From Bacteroidota bacterium (lineage in GTDB: Bacteria > Bacteroidota > Rhodothermia > Balneolales > HLUCCA01), in contig JAFIEZ010000015.1 in NCBI GenBank assembly GCA_020832235.1, positions 151,105 through 215,104 on the forward strand: a DNA stretch of 64,000 bases, written 5' to 3'. The translations under genes and the position numbers were made by a program. Shown in pieces: positions 34,161 to 41,787 of the stretch; the first letter of the stretch is position 1, and every line of letters starts with the position of its first letter. Below the pieces are notes generated by a model. It saw nothing but the letters and a program-made list of their open reading frames with translations, was not told the DNA's origin and searched no databases.

Positions 34161-34572
34161 GCGAGTACTATTCGCTGTTAATGTTCTTTTGGATGTGATT
34201 GAGAACAGACTACCTTACGTTAATCAATCCGGACCGGCGTTGCGATTAGTCTCGGATGGTAAAGTTAGAGGCCTGATCGCAGCATCCTCCGTTGATACCC
34301 TGGCGTTCTTAATTCGGAAAAATGCAACATCCGCACAAACGCATAGCATTCTGGAGGATTTGTTACTGCTGCTGGAGGTGGCCCCTGTTGATGGAGATAT
34401 TGTTCGGAAGGCGCTATCCATGCGATGGAACGACCCGGAAGACGCGATCATTTATCAAGCGGCGAAGTTCAGTGGTTGCACTGCGATTGTGACCCGAAAT
34501 ACACGTGATTTTCGAGTTGATGCCGATTCTATCGAGGTATTGTCCCCGGAACAGCTCGTTCGCCGAGGGTGA
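34153..34572 (+). CDS. PIN-domain toxin with first catalytic Asp replaced
   Basis: 139 residues. The PIN_3-like frame is clear: VNVLLDVIENRLPY at the start, SSVDTLAFLIRK, then WNDPEDAIIYQAAKFSGCTAIVTRNTRDFRVDADSIEVLSPEQLV. In the first strand the family has F-[LD]-x-N-V-x-x-D with an invariant Asp two residues before Asn; here it reads LFAVNVLLD, Ala (codon GCT) at that site. The later acidic sites are kept. The loss of one metal ligand suggests a weak or dead nuclease, while the operon structure is intact. Confidence 0.83.
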   Translation: MPERVLFAVNVLLDVIENRLPYVNQSGPALRLVSDGKVRGLIAASSVDTLAFLIRKNATSAQTHSILEDLLLLLEVAPVDGDIVRKALSMRWNDPEDAIIYQAAKFSGCTAIVTRNTRDFRVDADSIEVLSPEQLVRRG

Positions 34573-34602
34573 GGATACGTGACAGACTGTAGTCTGAATC
34601 CG

Positions 34603-35199
34603 CTACGGAGCTATCCAACGGCTAGTGACTTCATCACCAATCCAGCTCCTTTCGGAGCGCCGGTGCCGGATACCGTCCAGCTGCAGGAACTCCATCAGCG
34701 TTGCTTCTACTCGAATGAGGCAAAAAAGAGCGGAATCGTCATCCTTCCAGGTATAGGCCTCCTCGGGATGCGTAATGGGCGTGCCGGGAGGCAACACCGA
34801 TGTGTACGAAAACGGACTTTTGCTTCCCCTTTGTGACCATTCGGTCACTACGTCATCACCAGAAACGATAAGTGATGCCGCGCCATTCACCCGAAGCTGC
34901 AGTCCACGGCGGTCATCGTAAAAAAGCAGACTCACAGCGCTGTTTGCGGTGATTTCGGCAACTTTGTCGGACCGGGAGTCGGTGAAGATCACAAATTCCC
35001 GCTGGTTTCGAAACGCGCGCAGCACCACCATCCGTTGCCGCGGACATCCCTGCACATCTACTGTTGCCAGTGAGAGATACCGAAACGCGTGCTCCTCACG
35101 GGCACCGTCGCGCGAAACGGCACGGGTTAGATGCTGATGTACCAGCTCCCAGGCGGCATCCAGCGATAAATCAGGCGAAATCAAGGTGGTTTTGGACAT
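34603..35199 (-). CDS. Pyridoxamine 5'-phosphate oxidase-family flavoprotein
   Basis: 198 residues from ATG 35199 (MSKTTLISPDLSLDAAWELVHQHLTRAV). FMN-binding split-barrel features: FRYLSLATVDVQGCPRQRMVVLRAF, FVIFTDSRSDKVAEITANSAVSLLFYDDRRGLQLRVNGAASLI, and the late ...EATLMEFLQLDGIRHRRSERSW with the PNPOx-like C-terminal His/Arg motif. It resembles the Alr4036/PNPOx-like group, so true PdxH function is possible but not certain. It is convergent with the PIN toxin gene and divergent from the HigB-like toxin. Confidence 0.82.
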   Translation of the reverse strand: MSKTTLISPDLSLDAAWELVHQHLTRAVSRDGAREEHAFRYLSLATVDVQGCPRQRMVVLRAFRNQREFVIFTDSRSDKVAEITANSAVSLLFYDDRRGLQLRVNGAASLIVSGDDVVTEWSQRGSKSPFSYTSVLPPGTPITHPEEAYTWKDDDSALFCLIRVEATLMEFLQLDGIRHRRSERSWIGDEVTSRWIAP

Positions 35200-35293
35200 G
35201 TGGTATGAGGTTAAAAATGTGATCAAGAGTACGGTTTCAAATGTACATGAATTATTCATCCCCATTTTTATCAGTGCTAAAAAATTCGTAATT

Positions 35294-35318
35294 TTTATTA
35301 ACCTATTCCGTTAATAAA
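35294..35318. promoter_or_regulatory. Dyad operator of HigB/HTH-peptidase module 1
   Basis: TTTATTAAC, 7 nt, GTTAATAAA: 9-bp perfect arms, ending 13 bp before the toxin start at 35332. Confidence 0.6.
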
Positions 35319-35331
35319 TTCATCGCATCTG

Positions 35332-35664
35332 ATGGAGCTAACTTTCAAGAGCCGTAAACTTCAAAAACAATTAACCAATCCTAAGGAACTGGTTAAAGTA
35401 TATGGCCAACTTGCTCGAAAAGTTAATCAACGGATCAAAGATTTAACAGATGCTGATCATTTGGGAGTAATGAGGACTATTCCCGCAGCAAGATGTCACG
35501 AACTTACGGGAGATAAAAAAGGTGCATTAGCGGTTGATATTTCCGGCAACTATCGCCTTCTTTTTCAGCCTGATCATAGCCCGGTTCCGATCAAGTCTGA
35601 TGGTGGACTAAACTGGGATAATATTACCAAAATTCAGATTATCGCAATCGAAGATTACCATTAG
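35332..35664 (+). CDS. HigB-like (RelE-fold) toxin, module 1
   Basis: 110 residues: MELTFKSRKLQKQLTNPKELVKVYGQLARKVNQRIKDLTDADHLGVMRTIPAARCHELTGDKKGALAVDISGNYRLLFQPDHSP...ITKIQIIAIEDYH. The R/CHELTGDKKG-A-DI-YRLLF core is that of the plasmid-maintenance HigB/killer-protein group. It starts an operon with a HTH-ImmA/IrrE fusion 19 nt downstream. A paralogue with the same neighbour is at 41444. Confidence 0.85.
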   Translation: MELTFKSRKLQKQLTNPKELVKVYGQLARKVNQRIKDLTDADHLGVMRTIPAARCHELTGDKKGALAVDISGNYRLLFQPDHSPVPIKSDGGLNWDNITKIQIIAIEDYH

Positions 35665-35683
35665 AATAAAAGTGAAGTATATC

Positions 35684-36790
35684 ATGGCAACAAAGCTTGA
35701 ATTAGCAAAATTAGTAATTTCCCCTCCCGGCGACACGATTCAGGAGCATATTGACTTCCTTGGCATGAGTCAGGCTGAGCTCGCTGAGCGAATGGGCCGG
35801 CCGAAAGAAAAAATCAATGATCTTATCAAAGGTCGGGAGCCCATCACTACTGCAACAGCATTTCAGTTGGAAAACGTCTTAGGTATTTCGGCAAGTTTTT
35901 GGCTGAACAGAGAAAATACCTACAGAAAAGAGCTATATGCTATCAACCAGCAAGAAAAACATGAGAAAGAATCACAGTGGTTACGCCAGTTTCCGTACAA
36001 CCAAATGCGAAAACTCGGTTTGCTTCCAAATACCCGCGAAGATCATATTCTAGTTGATCGTCTACTGAAATTCTTTGGTATTGCATCTACTGAAGAGTGG
36101 AAACGTATTTACCTGGATTCAGAAGTCTCCGTTGCCTTTAGAGTGTCCCTTGCTCATACAAAAAACCCGCACGCCATATCAGCATGGTTGAGGATGGGGG
36201 AATTGCAGGCACAAAAGTTTAACCTGGCTACCTTTGATAAATCTTCCTTTAAATCCGCTCTAACTACCATCAAAGAACTCGCATTCGTGATGCCCGACGA
36301 TTTCACTCATCAACTTCAAACCATTTGTTCGGAGTGTGGCGTTGCTGTTGTATTTACCCCAAACTTACCCAAAGCGCCCATTAGTGGAGCAACACGATGG
36401 CACCATGGTAAACCTATCATTCAGCTATCCGGAAGTTATAAGTGTAGCGATCACTTCTGGTTTACATTTTTCCATGAAGCAGCTCACATTTTGTTACATG
36501 GGAAAAAAGATGTTTTTTTGGAGAAGGTTTCCGGTACCGATATTGATCAGCAAAAGGAAGATGAAGCCGATGATTTTGCAAAAAAAATACTGCTTAGTGA
36601 TAAAGAATTGCAGGAAATTTTGGATGCATCCCAACTTACATTGGCTAATATTCAGCATTTTTCCCAGAAATTCAGAACTCCCACCGGCGTGATAGTAGGT
36701 CGGCTTCAATATGATAAGCATGTACCGTATTCGTTCGGTAACGAGTTGCGCCAACCCATCTCACTCCGCCCGGGCGGCATCGTCGTTTAG
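35684..36790 (+). CDS. HigA-type HTH fused to ImmA/IrrE metallopeptidase, module 1
   Basis: 368 residues from ATG 35684. Residues ~10-80 are a HigA-like HTH (PPGDTIQEHIDFLGMSQAELAERMGRPKEKINDLIKGREPITTATAFQLENVLGISASFWLNRE). A helical middle (LRQFPYNQMRKLGLLP ... AFRVSLAH...AISAWLRMGELQAQ) follows. The C-terminal half is a zinc peptidase: FWFTFFHEAAHILLHGKKDVFLE gives HExxH, then DEADDFAKKILLS supplies the third-ligand Glu. This is the known antitoxin variant in which the HTH repressor carries its own ImmA-type protease. Its 3' end overlaps the convergent DUF502 gene by 30 bp. Confidence 0.9.
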   Translation: MATKLELAKLVISPPGDTIQEHIDFLGMSQAELAERMGRPKEKINDLIKGREPITTATAFQLENVLGISASFWLNRENTYRKELYAINQQEKHEKESQWLRQFPYNQMRKLGLLPNTREDHILVDRLLKFFGIASTEEWKRIYLDSEVSVAFRVSLAHTKNPHAISAWLRMGELQAQKFNLATFDKSSFKSALTTIKELAFVMPDDFTHQLQTICSECGVAVVFTPNLPKAPISGATRWHHGKPIIQLSGSYKCSDHFWFTFFHEAAHILLHGKKDVFLEKVSGTDIDQQKEDEADDFAKKILLSDKELQEILDASQLTLANIQHFSQKFRTPTGVIVGRLQYDKHVPYSFGNELRQPISLRPGGIVV

Positions 36791-37369
36791 TCCGGCCACC
36801 CCTCCCGATACAATGAATTTCATGGTATCGCCCGGAGGCAGGTCAATCGGACGCACCTGTTCCGCAGGAACAATGAACATCTCCCCCGAAAAATTGTACG
36901 AATGCGGGAAATACACCGCCACTTTGCCTGGCTCACCGATACGACTCAAATCCGATTCGGTTAGAAATCCGAGCTTTTCGAGGTTGGTTACCGGATTCAC
37001 CGTCACAATCACCGGACGGGTAAACTTCCGCTCGTTACCCAAAAAGGATGAAAACAGGTCGGCGAACGCGGTATAAATGAAATTCAGCAGCGGGATTTTC
37101 GCCAGGAGGCGGTCCATCCAGCGTTTCAACGGTCGACCAATGATGGTCTGACCGAAAAATCCAATCACCATCAGCGTAAGCACCAGTACAATGAAGCCGA
37201 TTCCCGGAATCAGAGGGCCAAAAACCGGTCGAAGCGCATCTTGCAGCAGGGAATCGATGAACCTGAAGGTAACGTAAATAATATAGGCCGTAACGGTGAG
37301 CGGCGCGATGAAGAGGAGTCCTTGCAGGAAGTAGCGCAGCAATTGCTTTCGGATGGGGATGTGTTTCAT
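36761..37369 (-). CDS. DUF502 membrane protein
   Basis: 202 residues. Two N-terminal membrane helices (LLRYFLQGLLFIAPLTVTAYIIYVTFRFID and GIGFIVLVLTLMVIGFFGQTIIG), then the DUF502 signature (IPLLNFIYTAFADLFSSFLGNERKFTRPVIVTVNP ... GFLTE ... VAVYFPHSYNFSGEMFIVPAEQVRPIDLPPGDTMKFIVSGGV). Inner-membrane protein of unknown function. Its 3' end overlaps the HTH-peptidase gene on the other strand. Confidence 0.9.
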   Translation of the reverse strand: MKHIPIRKQLLRYFLQGLLFIAPLTVTAYIIYVTFRFIDSLLQDALRPVFGPLIPGIGFIVLVLTLMVIGFFGQTIIGRPLKRWMDRLLAKIPLLNFIYTAFADLFSSFLGNERKFTRPVIVTVNPVTNLEKLGFLTESDLSRIGEPGKVAVYFPHSYNFSGEMFIVPAEQVRPIDLPPGDTMKFIVSGGVAGLNDDAARAE

Positions 37370-37423
37370 GGGCGGATGGATTTATTTTAGCTGAATATAG
37401 CAACGTCGGGTACGAGAAGCATC

Positions 37424-37552
37424 AAAAATGCGATGGAAGCAGCCTCACGAAGGAGACACTTCACGACATGGTGCGAGAAACATAAAAAATGCGATGGAAG
37501 CAGCCTCACGAAGGAGACGCTTCACGACATGGTGCGAGAAACATAAAAAATA
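37424..37552. repeat. 61-bp tandem repeat, about 2.1 copies
   Basis: A unit starting AAAAATGCGATGGAAGCAGC at 37424 recurs 61 bp later with one or two changes; a third partial start (ataaaaaatacgcg) follows. It lies between the divergent DUF502 and DUF697 genes. Confidence 0.88.
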
Positions 37553-37659
37553 CGCGTGTATTCGAGTCTTGAACCAAATTCAATCCGAAAAAGCTTTTCC
37601 AAAAGGTATTAGATAAGTACTATTATACAGATAGCGTTTAAACCTCCATCCTCACCGGC

Positions 37660-38586
37660 ATGCGCAAAAACATAACCTACATCATTGCGGCGGTCTCCAG
37701 CCTGGTCATCATTTTTTTCCTGATTACGCTCGTTAACCAGCTGTTTGCCTTCACCGATATCATATCGCGATACAGCGAAACGGCCGGATACGTGGCCTTT
37801 ATAGTCATCAGTGTGCTTCTGCTGGCGCTGCTCATCGCCCCGGTTTATTATATCCTCCGGCTTCCGCCCAGGCTCGAATATCCGAGTAGCGACGACCCGC
37901 AAAGTATCCGCATCTATCGCAACGCGCTCTGCAAGAATCTCAATAAAAACAAGCACCTGAAGAAGCACAAACTGACGGTAACCGATGCCAACCTCGACCT
38001 TGCCCTGACACTGCTCGACGCCGAAGCCCGCGCCGAAATCAAGCGCGTGGCGGGAATTGTCTTTGTGAGCACCGCGATTTCGCAGTCGGGCAAGCTCGAC
38101 GGACTCGTAGTGCTGGTGCTGCTGATTAAAATGGTGTGGCGCGTGGCCCATATTTACAATCAACGTCCTGCTATTTCGAACCTGGTAACCTTGTATGCCA
38201 ATGTAGCCGGAACAACGCTGGTGGCCGGTAGCATCGAAGAAATCGACATGTCGGAGCAGATGGAGCCGGTGATCGGCGAACTAATGGGCTCAACTGTTTT
38301 CGGATCCATCCCGGGGATGGGACAACTATCCGATTTTGTGTTTCGAAGTGTGATGGAGGGATCCATAAATGCGTTTCTGGCCCTGAGAATGGGGGAAGTA
38401 GCCATCGGATATTCGAACTCCACCGGTGCGCCCGAGCGGAAAGGCATCCGTCGATCGGCCTCGCTTAAAGCCCTTGAATCCCTCCGCGTTATAGTGAAAG
38501 AAAATGCAACCCACGTGCTGCAGGCGCTGTACAAGGCCGGAAAGAAGAGATTTAGTTTCGGTTTCGGGAAAAAGCCAACAGCCTGA
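37660..38586 (+). CDS. DUF697 membrane protein
   Basis: 308 residues. Two membrane helices (ITYIIAAVSSLVIIFFLITLVNQLF and GYVAFIVISVLLLALLIAPVYYILRL), a charged loop, then a DUF697-like domain with further hydrophobic segments (GIVFVSTAISQSGKLDGLVVLVLLIKMVWRVAHIYNQRP; LVTLYANVAGTTLVAGSIEEIDM; PGMGQLSDFVFRSVMEGSINAFLALRMGEVAIGYSNS). Related to YcjF-type inner-membrane proteins; function unknown. Stops directly against the convergent CoA-binding gene (no gap). Confidence 0.82.
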   Translation: MRKNITYIIAAVSSLVIIFFLITLVNQLFAFTDIISRYSETAGYVAFIVISVLLLALLIAPVYYILRLPPRLEYPSSDDPQSIRIYRNALCKNLNKNKHLKKHKLTVTDANLDLALTLLDAEARAEIKRVAGIVFVSTAISQSGKLDGLVVLVLLIKMVWRVAHIYNQRPAISNLVTLYANVAGTTLVAGSIEEIDMSEQMEPVIGELMGSTVFGSIPGMGQLSDFVFRSVMEGSINAFLALRMGEVAIGYSNSTGAPERKGIRRSASLKALESLRVIVKENATHVLQALYKAGKKRFSFGFGKKPTA

Positions 38587-39081
38587 TCAGCTCCCCGCAC
38601 GCTCATTTATCCACCGCAAACAGCGATGCGCGATGTCGGCTGAGGGCAAGTGTTGCATAGGACAGCTACCCGCAATCACCACACATCCCGCCTCGCGGGC
38701 CACATCCGCCGCCGACTCCGACACACTGCTGGTCTTAGCCGTTATTCCGGCGCCCCAACCCGGATAAATTCCCGTCATATTATGCATCCAGATATAACGG
38801 ACTCCGGCCTTGACAGCCTCCAGGGTTAGCGATTCTGTGAGATCGGGACGCGTGATTAGGAATAGTCCATCGGGACGTTCGGGCATAGCAAGTAGCGACG
38901 GATAACAGGGATGCCCGTTTCTGTCGGTCAGCGTTGGATGGATGCCTGAAACATGATATCCCTCCTTCACCAGTTTATCAAAAATGGCGTTTCCGGGCTT
39001 GTTGGTGCGGGAAATTCCGGCAACAGCCAGATGCCGAAGCTTCAAAAACTCGTAGATGTGCTGCTCATCGGTGCTGTTCAT
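38587..39081 (-). CDS. CoA-binding protein (YccU-like)
   Basis: 164 residues with a Rossmann-type CoA_binding_2 domain: HLAVAGISRTNKPGNAIFDKLVKEGYHVSGIHPTLTDRNGHPCYPSLLAMPERPDGLFLITRPDLTESLTLEAVKAGVRYIWMHNMTG ... AGCVVIAGSCPMQHL. The GCVVIAGxCPMxxL end is diagnostic. Single-domain members bind CoA; the cellular role is unclear. Confidence 0.9.
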   Translation of the reverse strand: MNSTDEQHIYEFLKLRHLAVAGISRTNKPGNAIFDKLVKEGYHVSGIHPTLTDRNGHPCYPSLLAMPERPDGLFLITRPDLTESLTLEAVKAGVRYIWMHNMTGIYPGWGAGITAKTSSVSESAADVAREAGCVVIAGSCPMQHLPSADIAHRCLRWINERAGS

Positions 39082-39320
39082 AGGTGGTATGCGCTTGATG
39101 ATTTTGGGTATCGATGGCGGGAAATTAGCCAGTCTAATAAGGCGAACGTACTATGGAAAATTACTTAACTACTTACATAAAATCGAGTTAAATGTGTTCA
39201 GATTCCATTACAACATCACGAGTTAAAGAAATAAGCATGCCACTCGTGCTGCATGAAAAACTCCGATAGGTTTATGAACTTGAGTAAAAAACAGAGTCCC
39301 ATGCTATAACCAGTCTTGAC

Positions 39321-39352
39321 TTATACGTACTAAATTTTGCATATTATACGTA
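39321..39352. promoter_or_regulatory. Direct repeats before antitoxin/PIN pair
   Basis: TTATACGTA at 39321-39329 and again at 39344-39352 (23 bp apart); the second lies in the palindrome TATACGTATA. Located 15 bp before the antitoxin start; probable RHH antitoxin operator. Confidence 0.5.
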
Positions 39353-39366
39353 TATATTAATTCGAC

Positions 39367-39624
39367 ATGGATACAAAACTCACCCTCAAACTCGATAAAG
39401 ACGTAATTGAAAAGGCCAAGGTTTATGCCTCATCGCAAAACCGGAGCCTGTCGGGCATCGTTGAATCCTACCTCCGCACGATAACGGAGAGCAACATCGA
39501 TGCATCCATCGCTCAGGAGGATATCTCCCCGTTTGTTATGAGTATGAAAACCGGCGTTCAGATACCAGCCACACTCGATGAGAAAGAAGAATATGGGCGG
39601 TTTCGTGAGGATAAGTTCAAATGA
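39367..39624 (+). CDS. DUF6364-type antitoxin
   Basis: 85 residues: MDTKLTLKLDKDVIEKAKVYASSQNRSLSGIVESYLRTIT (ribbon-helix-helix), then an acidic toxin-binding tail (SPFVMSMKTGVQIPATLDEKEEYGRFREDKF). Overlaps the PIN gene by 4 nt (ATGA). Paralogue of 33912-34160. Confidence 0.87.
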   Translation: MDTKLTLKLDKDVIEKAKVYASSQNRSLSGIVESYLRTITESNIDASIAQEDISPFVMSMKTGVQIPATLDEKEEYGRFREDKFK

Positions 39625-40049
39625 TCGACCCTATTTTTCTGGACACGAATGTGGTCATTGATCTGCTCGGTGAACGGGAGCCATTTTACGAATCAGCCGC
39701 GCGACTGGCAACCCTCGCCGAAAAAAAGCACCTTCAAATGAGCGTTTCTGCCCTCACATGGCCGACGGTATTTTATATTCTGAGTCGATATGAGTCTGGG
39801 GATTCGGTCAGGAAAAAAATCACCTTGTTCAAGAGCATCATCACCACCATAGACCTGACCGACCGCGACATTAATCTCGGACTAGCTTCCACATTCCGTG
39901 ATTTTGAAGATGCGTTACAATACTACGGTGCTTTGCAGGCAGGGTGTAGCGTTTTCATCACCCGGAATGTGAAAGACTTTGCCTCATCCGAATTACCCGT
40001 GCTCACGCCAGACGAATACATCAGTGGAAGGGTAGCTCTGCACCGTTGA
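39621..40049 (+). CDS. PIN-domain toxin
   Basis: 142 residues. Intact first strand FLDTNVVIDLLGEREPFY, mid segment MSVSALTWPTVFYILSRY, then FRDFEDALQYYGALQAGCSVFITRNVKDFASSELPVLTPDEYI. The acidic sites of the PIN_3 group are present, unlike the related toxin at 34153. Likely an RNase held by the upstream antitoxin. Confidence 0.88.
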   Translation: MIDPIFLDTNVVIDLLGEREPFYESAARLATLAEKKHLQMSVSALTWPTVFYILSRYESGDSVRKKITLFKSIITTIDLTDRDINLGLASTFRDFEDALQYYGALQAGCSVFITRNVKDFASSELPVLTPDEYISGRVALHR

Positions 40050-40179
40050 TTCGTCCCGAATCGTTTTGGGGACGGTTATGCTGTATTAAGGAGCCAAACC
40101 TGAGCGGTTTCCTATAATCGTGGGGGGAATCGGGTTTGGGAGAAGTTTTCAATTCACTTGACCGATTGGCACCGAAAAA

Positions 40180-40195
40180 GTTACTTATAAGTAAC
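40180..40195. promoter_or_regulatory. Perfect 16-bp palindrome before frameshifted toxin
   Basis: GTTACTTATAAGTAAC, 6 bp before the toxin ATG at 40202. The same layout (GTTATCT-N4-AGATAAC) precedes the related pair at 57476, so both modules likely had HTH autoregulation. Confidence 0.6.
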
Positions 40196-40201
40196 ATTAT
40201 A

Positions 40202-40544
40202 ATGGAGAAAATCAGGCATGTAATAGCTTACAAACACTACTTTGAAAACTTCCTTTTGTCGCAGCCAGTAAAGGTTCAAAACAAAATTTTCAAAGTAATT
40301 GAGGCGATAGAAACCCTGGAAAGAATTCCGGCTAATTATTTAAAATTCATTCACGGAACCAAGGGACTCTATGAAGCAAGAATTCAGTTAGGTTCTGACA
40401 TTTGGCGAGTCTTCTGCTTTTTTGACCGGGGGAGTTGGTCGTCTTACTGAATGGATTCGTAAAAAAACCCAAAAAACACCACAAAAAGACATAGATAAAG
40501 CCATTAAACTGATGAAAAACTACTACGAAGAAAAGGAGAAATAA
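40202..40544 (+). pseudogene. Gp49/HigB-like toxin with two homopolymer frameshifts
   Basis: Starts MEKIRHVIAYKHYFENFLLSQ and is in frame to WRVFCFFDRG. Then a one-base loss in the G run near 40430 shifts it; ELVVLLNGFV appears in the next frame, and a one-base loss in the A run near 40461 shifts it again before KKTQKTPQKDIDKAIKLMKNYYEEKEK and the stop at 40542-40544. The length, 343 nt, is exactly 115 codons minus two bases. It may be a true pseudogene or two indel errors in homopolymers. The intact relative is at 57476. Confidence 0.8.
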
Positions 40545-40546
40545 GA

Positions 40547-40711
40547 ATGGAAACCAAACCTTGGAATGATATTAAAGACAATGTTTACGGTAAAAAAGGT
40601 ACTCCTCGGAGGGACAAGCTTGACAGAGAGTTTGAATCGTTCAAAGTAGGACTCATGCTAAAAAAGGCAAGTTCTTTATCCTCGAAAACTACACCCAGGC
40701 AGCGGCAATGA
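40547..40711 (+). pseudogene. Truncated HTH antitoxin
   Basis: Starts METKPWNDIKDNVYGKKGTPRRDKLDREFESFKVGLMLKKA, the usual leader of the HigA-type antitoxin that follows Gp49-like toxins, then breaks into unrelated sequence (SSLSSKTTPRQRQ) and stops. The helix-turn-helix itself is missing. Starts 2 nt after the toxin stop. Confidence 0.75.
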
Positions 40712-40741
40712 CCTACACCTGGGCGGGAACAGACCGCAATC

Positions 40742-40966
40742 ATGGATAAAAACAACATCAAAAAAGAATACACCAACGGCGAAATCACCATCGTGTGGCA
40801 GTCAGGCAAATGCATCCACTCGGGCAACTGTGTGAAAGGAAGCCCCGAGGTGTTTCAGCCCAAAGATCGTCCCTGGATTAAGCCTGAGGGCAGCACCACC
40901 GAACGCATCATCAAGACGATTGATACCTGTCCATCCGGGGCATTGTCGTATTATTACAACGAATAG
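40742..40966 (+). CDS. YjdI-type (4Fe-4S) mono-cluster protein
   Basis: 74 residues, MDKNNIKKEYTNGEITIVWQSGKCIHSGNCVKGSPEVFQPKDRPWIKPEG...IIKTIDTCPSGALSYYYNE. The Fer4_19 pattern is complete: C24, C30 and C63 in CIHSGNC and TCPSGAL. Members bind an iron-sulfur cluster; the role is unknown. A 5'-truncated copy, about 95% alike at DNA level, lies at 56749-56937. Confidence 0.87.
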   Translation: MDKNNIKKEYTNGEITIVWQSGKCIHSGNCVKGSPEVFQPKDRPWIKPEGSTTERIIKTIDTCPSGALSYYYNE

Positions 40967-41004
40967 TTTTCGAAGGATGCATCCTTTTTGCGGTAATTGG
41001 TGTA

Positions 41005-41280
41005 ATGCGTCTGCCGAATTGTGGACTACACTACCGGAGGGGAGCTAACAACATCGTGTCGGTTAACGCCCTCAAAGAATCTGCCAACCTCTCATTCTTC
41101 AAAGGAGTATTGCTAAGCGATCCACATGGGGTGCTGGAGCAACAAGGTAATGTGCATTCGGGCCGAATCATGCGGTTCACCAACAGAGAAGACATTCAAA
41201 ACATACGCGACATCCTGAAAAGCTGCATTCAGGAAGCCATCACGATTGAAGAAAGCGGGATGAAGGGTATGCTTGAATGA
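41005..41280 (+). pseudogene. C-terminal fragment of a DUF1801/YdeI-like protein
   Basis: Open frame whose C-terminal ~75 codons read NIVSVNALKESANLSFFKGVLLSDPHGVLEQQGNVHSGRIMRFTNREDIQNIRDILKSCIQEAITIEESGMKG. This matches the second half of YdeI/DUF1801 proteins (LFFKG.LL.D..G.L...G.N....R..RFT). The N-terminal half is absent. Probable remnant between YjdI and the next TA module. Confidence 0.65.
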
Positions 41281-41443
41281 TTGTGAGCCTTCATCAAGAA
41301 TAGTACAGGCACAGTTGAAGATGATATGCGGGAAATCACGTTGTTCAAACCGATTCGATTCGAGTATATATATTAGACTAATCGTATACTTATGCGTATA
41401 TTTTAGCCAACACAAACTGTTAACCAAAATTTATATTTATTAC

Positions 41444-41785
41444 GTGACCATCACTTTTTCAGATAAAAAGCTGGAAAAACTGGCCAATAATGACCGGAAA
41501 ATGCAGAGAGAATTGGGTCCTGTCAGGGCCAAAATTCTAAGGAGAAGACTCTCACAATTGCAGGATGCCGTTACGTTAGAAGACGTTCGAAACTTACCAG
41601 GCAGATACCATGAACTAACGGGGGACCGGAAAGGGCAATGGGCCTGTGACTTAGACCACCCTTATCGATTAGTATTTACCCCACTCGAAGACCCAATTCC
41701 AATAAATAATGATGGTCAATATATCTGGATTGAAATCGTCGGTGTTGAAATAATCGAGATTATCAATTATCACAAGGAAAGGTAA
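41444..41785 (+). CDS. HigB-like (RelE-fold) toxin, module 2
   Basis: 113 residues from GTG 41444 (VTITFSDKKLEKLANNDRKMQRELGPVRAKILRRRLSQLQDAVTLEDVRNLPGRYHELTGDRKGQWACDLDHPYRLVFTP...IEIVGVEIIEIINYH). The YHELTGDRKGQWA-DL-YRLVF core matches HigB/killer proteins. Upstream frame extension to 41273 is not toxin-like. Paralogue of 35332-35664, with the same partner 2 nt downstream. A pair of near-palindromic strings, cgtatacttatgcgtata, lies at 41384-41401. Confidence 0.83.
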   Translation: MTITFSDKKLEKLANNDRKMQRELGPVRAKILRRRLSQLQDAVTLEDVRNLPGRYHELTGDRKGQWACDLDHPYRLVFTPLEDPIPINNDGQYIWIEIVGVEIIEIINYHKER

Positions 41786-41787
41786 TC

